NCBI GenBank assembly: GCA_040349255.1
Contig: JBEQUE010000086.1
Coordinates: forward strand, 1-64,000
Length of the DNA stretch: 64,000 bases
From: DATMER01 sp040349255
Lineage (GTDB): Bacteria; Acidobacteriota; Thermoanaerobaculia; Multivoradales; UBA5704
Direction of reading: 5' to 3'
Shown here: piece after piece, positions 53,008 through 59,952 of the stretch
How positions within the stretch are numbered: the first letter of the stretch is position 1
How the letters are laid out: each line of letters opens with the position of its first letter
Translations under genes and position numbers: made by a program
Notes under the pieces: model-generated
Told to the model about the DNA's origin: nothing
Seen by the model: the letters and a program-made list of their open reading frames with translations, nothing else
Database searches by the model: none

Positions 53008-53621
53008 AGCAGCTCCCGGATTTCGGAGCGCAGCGCGCTCCGCAGCTTTTTCATCGCCAGCAGCGTCCGCGTCTTGACCGTCCCCAGGGGGAGGACGGCG
53101 CGGTCCGCGATCTCGGTCTGGGAGAGGCCCTCGTAGAAGGCCATCTCCAGAACCTGCCTCTGCTCCGGCGGCAGCTTGTCCAGCTCGGCCTTCACCCGCT
53201 GCCGCCGCTCTCGAAGGAATACGGATTCCAGCCCCTCGGGGGATGCATGGTCCGCCGCCGGGTCTTCGAGATGCGCGGCCTCGTGGACCCGCTCCACCAC
53301 CTTGCGGCTGCGCAGGCGGTCGATCGCCCGGCTGCGGGTGATCAGCACCAGCCAGGTCGAGACCGACGAGCGTGCCGGGTCGTAGCGGCCGGCGTTGTTC
53401 CAGACGTGGAGGAAGACCTCCTGGAGGACCTCCTCGGCGTCGCCGGTATCGGCGGCATGGGCCAGGATGCGGCGGGCGAGCGCGAGCAGACCCGGGGCGT
53501 GGCGGTCGTAGAGCTCCGCCAGCGCCTCCGGGCGGCGCTCCAGGATCTGGCGCACCAGGACGGCGTCAGTCGCAGGCCCCGGGGAGCCAGTCGGCGAAGG
53601 GAGCGAACCCGTTTCCGGCAT
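53004..53621 (-). CDS. ECF sigma factor (SigK-like)
   Basis: A protein of 205 aa. Region 2 (LAELYDRHAPGLLALARRIL ... AEEVLQEVFLHVW ... STWLVLITRSRAIDRLR) and region 4 (LDKLPPEQRQVLEMAFYEGLSQTEIA ... PLGTVKTR) are both complete. ATG 53621 is the first start before region 2; longer upstream frames read through a divergent gene and are not coding. It pairs with the RskA-type anti-sigma downstream and is divergent from the thioesterase gene, with about 50 bp between the starts. Confidence 0.92.
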   Translation of the reverse strand: MPETGSLPSPTGSPGPATDAVLVRQILERRPEALAELYDRHAPGLLALARRILAHAADTGDAEEVLQEVFLHVWNNAGRYDPARSSVSTWLVLITRSRAIDRLRSRKVVERVHEAAHLEDPAADHASPEGLESVFLRERRQRVKAELDKLPPEQRQVLEMAFYEGLSQTEIADRAVLPLGTVKTRTLLAMKKLRSALRSEIRELL

Positions 53622-53659
53622 CTTGTCGTCGGTGGACAGCTCGCGAGGCGGCCTTAGGA

Positions 53660-53665
53660 TAGCAT
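53660..53665 (+). promoter_or_regulatory. -10 box, leaderless start of thioesterase gene
   Basis: TAGCAT is followed by 7 nt before ATG 53673. The box overlaps another candidate ATG at 53664, which argues for 53673 as the real start. Confidence 0.45.
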
Positions 53666-53672
53666 GAGCCTC

Positions 53673-54077
53673 ATGGACCACCTCACTCCTGGCAGCGGGC
53701 CGACCCAGCCCGCCATCCGAGTCATCATGATGCCCAAGGACACCAACGCCCTGGGCACGATTTTCGGCGGCATCATCCTCTCCCACATCGACTTGGCAGG
53801 CGCCGTCGAAGCCCATCGCCACATCTCCGGCCGCATGGTCACCGTTGCCATGCGGGAGGTGGTCTTCCATGCCCCGGTCTTCGTCGGCGACCTGGTCAGC
53901 TTCTATACGGAGACCGCCCGGCGCGGCAAGACCTCGATCACGGTGCGGGTGATCGTCGAGGCGGAGCGTCGCACCCGCGGCGCGGGCAAGGTCAAGGTCA
54001 CCGAGGCCGAGGTGGTCTACGTCCACGTCGACCAGAACAATCAGCCGGTCCCGCTCGACGCGCCCCCGGACGCATAG
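53673..54077 (+). CDS. YciA-type acyl-CoA thioesterase
   Basis: A hotdog-fold enzyme of 134 aa (137 if started at ATG 53664). IRVIMMPKDTNALGTIFGGIILSHIDLAGAVEA holds the family's N-terminal motif, with Asn in DTNALG and the Asp in the central helix. AMREVVFHAPVFVGDLVSFYTE and VYVHVD complete the fold. It should hydrolyse acyl-CoA thioesters to release CoA. The 3' end overlaps the convergent thymidine kinase gene by 37 bp. A -10 box 7 nt before 53673 supports the shorter form. Confidence 0.88.
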   Translation: MDHLTPGSGPTQPAIRVIMMPKDTNALGTIFGGIILSHIDLAGAVEAHRHISGRMVTVAMREVVFHAPVFVGDLVSFYTETARRGKTSITVRVIVEAERRTRGAGKVKVTEAEVVYVHVDQNNQPVPLDAPPDA

Positions 54078-54673
54078 ACCACCGGCTCGAACGCCTCGAA
54101 ACAGCTCCGGCAGCGCGCCTCGTACGACTCGGTGTCCCCCACCTGGAGCTGGGCCGAGCCGCCGGCGATGCGCTGGCTGTAGTGCGCCGGCTCGCCGCAG
54201 CGCATGCAGACCGCGTGCATCTTGTCCACGTACTCGGCCAGCGCCAGGAGCCGCGGCATCGGTCCGAACGGCCGGCGCAGGTAGTCGAGGTCGAGGCCGG
54301 CCACGATCACCCGCAGCCCGCGGTCGGCCAGCTCGCCGACCAGCTCCACCAGGCCGTCGTCGAAGAACTGGGCCTCGTCGATGCCCACCACCTCGACGTC
54401 CACGGCCAGCAGTTGGCGGAGGTCGCCGCTGCAGGCCACGCTCACCGCCTCCAGCTCCCGGTTGTCCCGGGTGATGAGCCGGCACGGGTCGTGCCGGGTG
54501 TCGGAACCGGGCTTGAAGACCTGCACCCGCTGGCGCGCGATCGCCGCCCGGCGCAGGCGCCGGACCAGCTCCTCGCTCTTGCCGGAGAACATGCCTCCGG
54601 CGATGACCTCGACATGGCCGCGAACGTCGCGGACATTGCGAATCCTCTCGGTGTTGCTGTCCCTGATGTTCAC
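54041..54673 (-). CDS. tdk: Thymidine kinase (type II)
   Basis: A cytoplasmic enzyme of 210 aa phosphorylating thymidine to dTMP. P-loop GGMFSGKSEEL near residue 26, VVGIDEAQFFD (Walker B and catalytic Glu), the lasso region PFGPMPRLLALAEYVDKMHAVC and a structural zinc site with MRCGEPA and CRSC pairs. Start: GTG 54673, preceded 7 nt earlier by the -10-like TAGATT, so the mRNA looks leaderless; no other start fits the length of about 200 aa typical for the family. Confidence 0.93.
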   Translation of the reverse strand: MNIRDSNTERIRNVRDVRGHVEVIAGGMFSGKSEELVRRLRRAAIARQRVQVFKPGSDTRHDPCRLITRDNRELEAVSVACSGDLRQLLAVDVEVVGIDEAQFFDDGLVELVGELADRGLRVIVAGLDLDYLRRPFGPMPRLLALAEYVDKMHAVCMRCGEPAHYSQRIAGGSAQLQVGDTESYEARCRSCFEAFEPVVYASGGASSGTG

Positions 54674-54680
54674 CGGAGAG

Positions 54681-54686
54681 AATCTA
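54681..54686 (-). promoter_or_regulatory. -10 box, leaderless GTG start of tdk
   Basis: On the minus strand TAGATT is followed by CTCTCCG (7 nt) and then GTG 54673, with no ribosome site. Confidence 0.5.
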
Positions 54687-54733
54687 CCGCAGCCCGACGG
54701 CCCCGCCAAGCCTCTGCTATGATTTACGGTCCT

Positions 54734-55087
54734 ATGACTCCGAATCGCCGCGGCAAGCGGATTTTCTCGTACGACGAAGCCCTGTCCCTGTTCCCCGTGG
54801 TGCGGGATCTGACCACCGCGGCGGTGCGGCAGATCGAGGCGTTGACGACGACCGTCGCCAGCCGCGAGGAGATGGACGACCGCCGCCACGACCTGGAGGA
54901 CGAGCGCGAGCGCATCGTGAACGTCTGGGCGCAGGAGGTGATCTCTCTCGGCTGCGAGGTCAAGGGGCTCTGGCTCGTGGACTGGGACAGCGGCGACGGC
55001 TACTACTGCTGGCGCTTCCCGGAGGAGTCGATCGGCTTCTTCCACTCCTATGAGGACGGCTTCGCCGGCCGACTCCCGATCAACTGA
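54734..55087 (+). CDS. DUF2203 family protein
   Basis: A small acidic cytoplasmic protein of 117 aa: KRIFSYDEALSLFPVVRDLTTAAVRQIEAL, then EVKGLWLVDWDSGDGYYCWRFPEESIGFFHSYEDGF, the signature of DUF2203. The function of the family is unknown. ATG 54734 is preferred to ATG 54719, because TATGAT at 54718-54723 looks like the -10 box. The gene is divergent from tdk. Its last 31 bases are tandemly duplicated after the stop, so the text GFAGRLPIN is encoded twice. Confidence 0.82.
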   Translation: MTPNRRGKRIFSYDEALSLFPVVRDLTTAAVRQIEALTTTVASREEMDDRRHDLEDERERIVNVWAQEVISLGCEVKGLWLVDWDSGDGYYCWRFPEESIGFFHSYEDGFAGRLPIN

Positions 55088-55117
55088 CGGCTTCGCCGGC
55101 CGCCTGCCCATCAACTG
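55056..55117 (+). repeat. 31-bp direct repeat of a gene's 3' end
   Basis: Two adjacent copies (55056-55086 and 55087-55117) differ at three positions. The first encodes the last nine codons plus stop of the DUF2203 gene; the second repeats them after the stop and reaches into the 3' end of the convergent gene. The three differences are all at third codon positions. Confidence 0.8.
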
Positions 55118-55674
55118 AGCTCTTCGGCCACCCTCCGCCGCAGGTCGGCGATCCACGCCTCGGCTTCGCGCCTCCTCGCGGCGCCCAGCTCTGCTCCACG
55201 CAGCGTCCGGTAGCGCTCGGCGGCCGGCCCCGGGTCGAGCTGCGCCAGCGCCCGGCCGACCGGCGTCCTCTTCTTTCCCGCCGCCATCAGCCGCTCGGCC
55301 GCGGCCACCACCCCGGCCGATTCCAGGAGCACCGCGTCGTGGATCAGCTCCTCCTCGGGACCCCGCGGCTCGTCCGGCAGCCGGCCCAGCCCGGCACGCA
55401 CCCGCCGGACCAGGATCTCCGGCAGGCCCAGCCCTCGTAAAAACAGGTCGAGCCGGCCGCCCGGAGCGAGCGAGCCGAGGCGGTCCGTCACCCCCTGGAG
55501 CAGGAGGAGGAGATCGAGCAGCTCCTCCTCCATTGGGGTCTCTCCCCGGATCGCCTCGACGCGGGCGCGCAGGCGGCCCACCCGGTCGAAGGTCTGGACG
55601 CCGTCGAGGCCCGCGTAGAGCGGCAGGACGAGCTGCTCGACCTGGCGCCGGAGACTGGGATCGAGCCCGCTCAT
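55111..55674 (-). CDS. Helical protein, possibly a degenerate HD-domain protein
   Basis: A protein of 187 aa, mostly Leu/Arg-rich helices. The segment EEELIHDAVLLESAGVVAAAERLMAAGKKRTP resembles the middle of HD-type phosphohydrolases (DA-Lexxg), but the initial H...HD pair is not evident, so catalytic activity is doubtful. It starts inside the stop of the HAD phosphatase gene upstream (ATGA), so both are made together. Otherwise unrecognised. Confidence 0.62.
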   Translation of the reverse strand: MSGLDPSLRRQVEQLVLPLYAGLDGVQTFDRVGRLRARVEAIRGETPMEEELLDLLLLLQGVTDRLGSLAPGGRLDLFLRGLGLPEILVRRVRAGLGRLPDEPRGPEEELIHDAVLLESAGVVAAAERLMAAGKKRTPVGRALAQLDPGPAAERYRTLRGAELGAARRREAEAWIADLRRRVAEELS

Positions 55675-56369
55675 CTCTGCCCGAGAAGCTGTTCCAGACG
55701 GGCCACGGTCATCCCCTCCAGGCTCTCGGCCACGGCGTCGGCCATCCGCAGCCGGTGCGGCGGATAGGTGTGGGCCACGGCCAGCGTGGAGAGCCCGAGG
55801 TCGCCGGCGGCGGCGAGGCCGGCGGGGCTGTCCTCGATCGCCAGCACCTCGTGCGGGTGGAGGAGGCGCTCGGGGAGCGGCGGCAGCGAGTTGAGGCCTT
55901 CCAGGGCCCGCCGGTAGCCTTCGGGATCGGGCTTGCCCTCGGTCACGTCCTCGGCCGTGACCAGGACCTTGAAGCGCTCGCGCAGCCCGGCCTGGCGCAG
56001 GGCGCTCTCCACCTCCTCGCTGAGAGCGCCGCTGACTATGCCGAGCATCCGGCCGGCGGCGGCCAGCTCGGCGACCAGCTCGGCGGCGCCCGGGAAGAAG
56101 GGATAGCCGCTGTGCCGCATGCGCTCCTGGTAGTAGGAGGCCTTGCGCGCGATCAGGCGCATCAGGCGGGGGACGGTCGGCTCCTGACCGGCCTTCTGGA
56201 GCACGGCGGCAAAGCACCCCCGGTCGTCCAGGCCGAGGTAGTCGCGGTAGTATTCCTCGGCGGTCAGAGCGATGCCCTCCTCGCCCAGGACGCGCTGGAA
56301 CATCTCCAGGTGGATGGGCTCGTCGTCCACCAGGACGCCGTTGAAATCGAAGAGGATGGCCCGGATCAC
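55671..56369 (-). CDS. HAD-superfamily phosphatase, beta-phosphoglucomutase-like
   Basis: A protein of 232 aa read from GTG 56369. Motif I is DFNGVLVDDEP: the nucleophile Asp is kept and the second position is Asn-Gly, as in some PGM-like members. Motif II lies in GIVSGALSEEV, motif III Lys in EGKPDPEGY, motif IV in AIEDSPAGLAAA. A helical cap (~15-85) makes it subfamily I. It would act on a sugar phosphate or similar; the substrate is unknown. A perfectly placed TATGAT 6 nt before the GTG supports that start. Confidence 0.88.
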   Translation of the reverse strand: MIRAILFDFNGVLVDDEPIHLEMFQRVLGEEGIALTAEEYYRDYLGLDDRGCFAAVLQKAGQEPTVPRLMRLIARKASYYQERMRHSGYPFFPGAAELVAELAAAGRMLGIVSGALSEEVESALRQAGLRERFKVLVTAEDVTEGKPDPEGYRRALEGLNSLPPLPERLLHPHEVLAIEDSPAGLAAAGDLGLSTLAVAHTYPPHRLRMADAVAESLEGMTVARLEQLLGQR

Positions 56370-56375
56370 GGAGGG

Positions 56376-56381
56376 ATCATA
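56376..56381 (-). promoter_or_regulatory. -10 box, leaderless GTG start of HAD gene
   Basis: On the minus strand TATGAT is followed by CCCTCC (6 nt) and then GTG 56369. Confidence 0.55.
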
Positions 56382-56392
56382 TCGCGCCGGGT

Positions 56393-56421
56393 TTGACAGC
56401 CGGCCTCAGGTGTCGTGAAAT
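56393..56421 (+). promoter_or_regulatory. Promoter of the Fe-S carrier gene
   Basis: TTGACA (56393-56398), a 17-bp spacer and TGAAAT (56416-56421), about 43 bp before ATG 56465. The gene has a GGGGAGGAGGA ribosome site, so it has a normal leader. Confidence 0.6.
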
Positions 56422-56464
56422 TACCCCAAGCCCCCGCCTGTTTCGTCAGGGGAGGAGGATCGTC

Positions 56465-56857
56465 ATGAGTATCATGGAAAATGCGCAGCCGATTCAGCCG
56501 GCCGAAACTCCCGCGTCACAGCCGGACACCCCGGTCCTGCTGACGCCCAAGGCCGTCGAGATGGTGAGGATCACCCGCGATCAGGAGGGCATCGAAGCCT
56601 CCCACGGGCTCCGCATCGCCGTGCGCGGCGGCGGGTGCAGCGGTTTCGAATACGCGCTCGACTTCGAGAACGAGGCGCGGGACAACGACTGGGTCTACGA
56701 GCAGAGCGGCCTGACGGTCTATGTGGACGCGGTGAGCGCCCGCTACCTCGAAGGGACCACGATCGACTACGTCATGGGCATGGCCGGCGCCGGGTTCAAG
56801 TTCAACAACCCGCAGGCGCGCGGCACCTGCGGCTGCGGCTCGTCGTTCACGGTCTAG
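56465..56857 (+). CDS. erpA: A-type Fe-S cluster carrier (ErpA/IscA)
   Basis: A protein of 130 aa: an N-terminal extension of ~25 residues, then the HesB-like domain. The three cluster-binding cysteines are present in GGGCSGFEYAL and RGTCGCGSSF. It receives Fe-S clusters from a scaffold and inserts them into target enzymes. ErpA and IscA cannot be separated reliably by eye. ATG 56465 follows a strong ribosome site. The 3' end overlaps ygfZ by 11 bp tail to tail, a fitting neighbour as YgfZ also serves Fe-S enzymes. Confidence 0.9.
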   Translation: MSIMENAQPIQPAETPASQPDTPVLLTPKAVEMVRITRDQEGIEASHGLRIAVRGGGCSGFEYALDFENEARDNDWVYEQSGLTVYVDAVSARYLEGTTIDYVMGMAGAGFKFNNPQARGTCGCGSSFTV

Positions 56858-57743
56858 TTGTTCCCGAGGGGATGAGCGGCAGCTCCCGGACCTCGGCCGT
56901 TCCACCGCCCTCGACCTCCACCCGCGTGCCCGGCTCGGCCGCGCGCTTGTGGAGGATGCCCAGCCCCGCCGTCGTTCCCAGGACCGGGGAGCGGACCACC
57001 GTCGTGGCCCTCCCCGCCTCCCGGCCGTCGTGGAGGATCCGGGCTCCCGCCTCCACGTCTCCATCGAACACCAGCCCTCTCAGAAGATTCTGGACGCCGC
57101 CGCGGTAGTGGATGCGCGCCACCACCTCCTGCCCCAGGTAGCAGCCCTTGGTGTAGCTGACCGCCTCCTCGATGCCGGTCTCCTGCGGGAAGTTGTCCGG
57201 CCCGAAGTCCTGCCCGAAGCGCGGGATGCCGGCTTCAACCCTCAGGATATCCAACGCCTCCGAGCCGATCCGCGTCCCGACGATCGTCTCCGGGTCCGGT
57301 GTCCAGATCGTCCAGGCCGGGGCTCCCATGGGGCTCCGGGGCCGGGCGACGAGATCTCCCAGCGCCGCTTCAGCCTGGGGTCCGAGGGCCACGACCGGGG
57401 TCAGTCCTTCGATCGGCCGGATCTCCACCCGGTCCGCCAACAGGTACTTGCGGAGGTGGGCCACGATCGGCTCCACCTGGTCGCGATCCACCTCGACCCG
57501 CAGCCGATCCTCCCCTGCCTGAAGCACGGCGTCGGCGAGGATGCGGCCCTGCGGGCTCGTGAAGAAGGTGTAGACGCTCGACCCGGGAGCGAGCCCCTTC
57601 ACGTCGCCGGTCACATAGTTGTGGAGGAAGCGGTTGCGGTCGGCGCCGAGGAGATCGAAGCCCGCGCGCCAGGACAGGACGGCGATTCCGCATCCCTCCC
57701 GCAGCGCCCGGTACTGTTCCTCGAGGGTGGATGTCGCGCTCAT
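56847..57743 (-). CDS. ygfZ: Folate-binding protein YgfZ
   Basis: A protein of 298 aa of the GcvT-like folate-binding fold. RNRFLHNYVTGDVKGLAPGSSVYTFFTSPQG is the N-terminal signature and YTKGCYLGQEVVARIHYRG carries the K-G-C-Y-x-G-Q motif with the essential Cys. YgfZ uses tetrahydrofolate to maintain certain Fe-S enzymes, such as MiaB. ATG 57743 lies 7 nt after TAGACT on the minus strand, so it looks leaderless. Confidence 0.93.
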   Translation of the reverse strand: MSATSTLEEQYRALREGCGIAVLSWRAGFDLLGADRNRFLHNYVTGDVKGLAPGSSVYTFFTSPQGRILADAVLQAGEDRLRVEVDRDQVEPIVAHLRKYLLADRVEIRPIEGLTPVVALGPQAEAALGDLVARPRSPMGAPAWTIWTPDPETIVGTRIGSEALDILRVEAGIPRFGQDFGPDNFPQETGIEEAVSYTKGCYLGQEVVARIHYRGGVQNLLRGLVFDGDVEAGARILHDGREAGRATTVVRSPVLGTTAGLGILHKRAAEPGTRVEVEGGGTAEVRELPLIPSGTTRP

Positions 57744-57750
57744 GGCGCCG

Positions 57751-57756
57751 AGTCTA
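57751..57756 (-). promoter_or_regulatory. -10 box, leaderless start of ygfZ
   Basis: On the minus strand TAGACT is followed by CGGCGCC (7 nt) and ATG 57743. Confidence 0.5.
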
Positions 57757-57793
57757 CTTTCTGCGCTACCATCCGCGAAGCCCAGGAGGCCTC

Positions 57794-58138
57794 ATGGATC
57801 CACATTTCGATGGCGTGATCTTCAAGACTCACTCCGGCGAGGTGCGCCGGCGTCTCACCCGGCCCTATCCGCCGTTCCGCATCCTCGACGTCCGGCCGCG
57901 TTCGGAGTGGGAGCGCGTCCGCATCCCCGGCTCGATCTCGGCTTCGGACGGCATCACCGGCTTCCCCGAAGGCGCGGATGCCCGCACCGAGTATCTGATC
58001 GTCGGCCGGCAGCCGGAAGACCCGGCCATGCGCCGCGCGAGCCTCGCGCTCCGGGACCTCGGCGCCCACCGCGTGGTCGAGATGACCGGCGGCATGATGG
58101 AGTGGGAGATGGCCGGCGGTCCCGTCGAGAAGGCCTGA
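57794..58138 (+). CDS. Rhodanese-like protein lacking the catalytic Cys
   Basis: A protein of 114 aa. FRILDVRPRSEWERVRIPGSI is the rhodanese CH2A-type motif and ALRDLGAHRVVEMTGGMMEWEMAGGPVE the C-terminal motif. At the active-site loop, where rhodaneses have C-R-x-G, the text is LIVGRQPEDPAM with no Cys, so it should not transfer sulfur and may be a binding module. AGGAGG precedes ATG 57794. It is divergent from ygfZ and its stop abuts the stop of the convergent HAD gene with no gap. Confidence 0.82.
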   Translation: MDPHFDGVIFKTHSGEVRRRLTRPYPPFRILDVRPRSEWERVRIPGSISASDGITGFPEGADARTEYLIVGRQPEDPAMRRASLALRDLGAHRVVEMTGGMMEWEMAGGPVEKA

Positions 58139-58807
58139 CTAGAACCAGTCCTCGACTTCCGTCAGATCCTCGACGACCCGGTCGGCTCCCGCGGACCGCA
58201 GCGTTTCGGCCGGAGTCCGGCCCGTGGCGACCGCCAGGACCGGGATGCAGTGCGCCTGGGCGCAGGCCACGTCGTGGACCGTGTCGCCCACGATGAGCGT
58301 CTCCTCCGGCCGGAAGCGCCGGCCGAGGATCCTCTCCGCGCGGTCGAGCGCCACCGGCGGCAGGTCCGGGCGGTCCACGGCGTCGCAGCCGAAGGCGCCG
58401 AAGGCGAAGTAGCGGTTCAGGTCGAAGCGCGAGAGTTTGGTCCGCGCGCCCGGCTCCCAGTTGCCGGTGACGAGGCCGAGCGCCACGTCGTCCCGCCCCG
58501 CAAGGTGCTCCAGGGCCTCGGTCACGCCCGGGAGCAGCCGCATGCGGCTCCGGTCCAGGAGCTGCTCGAGCCGTTTCACATACCCTTCGCGCACCTCGGG
58601 CAGCCGGGCCCGGACCTCCTCCTCCGGGACACCGGCCCGGGTCAGCAGGTCGATCACGATCCGCGGATCGGTCTGGCCGGCGAAGTCGAAGGTGTCCACG
58701 TTGCCGGCCGTGCCGAAGATCTCCACCAGGGTGTCGGCGAGCGCCGGCCGCACCTGGGGACCGCAGAGCAGCAGTGTGCCGTCGATGTCGAACAGGACGA
58801 GGCGCAT
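58139..58807 (-). CDS. HAD-family phosphatase, phosphoglycolate-phosphatase-like
   Basis: A protein of 222 aa. Motif I FDIDGTLL (two Asp), motif II GLVTGNW, motif III Lys/Arg in GARTKLSRFDL, motif IV LIVGDTVHDVACA. The helical cap at ~20-85 places it in subfamily IA. It is the last gene of the AtuA/enoyl-CoA hydratase operon, sharing one base with the preceding stop (TGATG). The substrate is not clear; a general housekeeping phosphatase is as likely as a pathway enzyme. Confidence 0.88.
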   Translation of the reverse strand: MRLVLFDIDGTLLLCGPQVRPALADTLVEIFGTAGNVDTFDFAGQTDPRIVIDLLTRAGVPEEEVRARLPEVREGYVKRLEQLLDRSRMRLLPGVTEALEHLAGRDDVALGLVTGNWEPGARTKLSRFDLNRYFAFGAFGCDAVDRPDLPPVALDRAERILGRRFRPEETLIVGDTVHDVACAQAHCIPVLAVATGRTPAETLRSAGADRVVEDLTEVEDWF

Positions 58808-59613
58808 CACTCCCGCCGGTCTCTCCAGGCGGGAGGCTTCTTGGTCTCCAGGAAGGTGGCGATGCCGTGCTTGCAGTCGGCCGTGGACCGGGAGGCCGCG
58901 TTGACCCCGGCGGCGTGGAGGAGCGCCTGGTCGAGCGGCCGGCCGATCACGTCGAGGAGCAGCCGCTTGGTGCGCGCGATCGACTCCGAGCTCGCCGTCT
59001 CCAGGATCTCGGCGGCCAGCGCCTCGCCGACCTTCGCCAGGTCCGCCGCCGGGCAGACCCGGTTCACGAGCCCGATCTCCAGCGCCCGGCCCGCCTCCAC
59101 GAAACGCGGGAAGAGGAGCAGCTCGCGGATGTCCGAGCCCTTGAGCCGCAGCGGCAGGTAGGTGGCGACGAGCGCCGCCACGAAGCCGATCCGCACCTCG
59201 CTGTAGAGAAAGCGGGCGTCGTCCGCGGCCACCACGAAGTCGTGCGCCGTGGCGAGGCCGCAGCCGCCGGCCACGCAGGCGCCGTGGACCAGCGCGAGGG
59301 TGAGCGCCTCCTGGCGCAGCACCGACTCGAACAGGTCGCGCAGGCGCAGCGAGTCGCGGAGGTTCTCGTCCTCCCCGGCGTCGCGCAGCGCGGCCAGATG
59401 CTCCAGGTCGGCGCCGGCCGAGAAGTTCTTCCCGGCGCCGGCGAGGATCACGGCGCGGATGCCCTCGGCCCGCAGCGGCGTCCGGTAGAGCGCGGTCAGC
59501 TCCTCGATCATCGCCGGCGACAGCGCGTTGGCCCGGTCCGGATCGGCGAGCGTGACCCATAGGAGGTCGCGGTCGCGCCGGATCGTCAGCCTCTCGTACG
59601 ACCCTTCGCTCAC
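58807..59613 (-). CDS. Enoyl-CoA hydratase/isomerase family protein
   Basis: A crotonase-fold protein of 268 aa. The oxyanion-hole motif NFSAGADLEHLAAL and the active-site region ALVHGACVAGGCGLATAHDFVVAADDARFLYSEVRIGFV are complete; the Glu of YSEV is at the position used for catalysis in methylglutaconyl-CoA hydratases. The setting next to AtuA genes supports a role in leucine/isovalerate or acyclic terpene breakdown (inference). Its start overlaps the AtuA-C gene end by 4 nt. Confidence 0.88.
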   Translation of the reverse strand: MSEGSYERLTIRRDRDLLWVTLADPDRANALSPAMIEELTALYRTPLRAEGIRAVILAGAGKNFSAGADLEHLAALRDAGEDENLRDSLRLRDLFESVLRQEALTLALVHGACVAGGCGLATAHDFVVAADDARFLYSEVRIGFVAALVATYLPLRLKGSDIRELLLFPRFVEAGRALEIGLVNRVCPAADLAKVGEALAAEILETASSESIARTKRLLLDVIGRPLDQALLHAAGVNAASRSTADCKHGIATFLETKKPPAWRDRRE

Positions 59614-59951
59614 CGGCGGATCTCCCGCAGCAGCTCGTCCGGGATCTCGACCTCCATCTGGAGGAGCCCCTGGGCGTGCGTCTTGCCCTGGGCGTCGTTC
59701 TTCAGGCTCTCGGTGCCGCCGCCGCCCAGCGAGTCCTTGAGCATGAAGTTGAGCGCCAGCAGGTTCGGGACCTCGTAGCGCTCGACCCCGCCGCGGCAGA
59801 CCTGGCGGAAGTGCTCCGCAACCCGGTCGGCCGTGGCCTGCCCGCGGATCGCCTCGAACAGCCCGGGCGTCTTCGCGATCAGGCCGACGTTGCTCGCGTC
59901 GCCCTTGTCGCCCGAGCGGGCGTTGGCCACTTCGTACAGACGGACCTTCAT
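59610..59951 (-). CDS. AtuA-associated C-terminal domain protein
   Basis: A protein of 113 aa: VRLYEVANARSGDKGDASNVGLIAK is the signature of the small domain that is fused to the C-terminus of AtuA/DUF1446 proteins in many bacteria. Here it is a separate gene directly after the large AtuA gene, with one base between stop and ATG, so the two are probably subunits of one enzyme. Confidence 0.87.
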   Translation of the reverse strand: MKVRLYEVANARSGDKGDASNVGLIAKTPGLFEAIRGQATADRVAEHFRQVCRGGVERYEVPNLLALNFMLKDSLGGGGTESLKNDAQGKTHAQGLLQMEVEIPDELLREIRR

Positions 59952-59952
59952 C

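Noticed and set aside
53622..54485. N-terminal extension of the sigma factor to 493 aa
   Set aside because: The extension is antisense to the thioesterase and overlaps tdk. Sigma homology begins just after ATG 53621.
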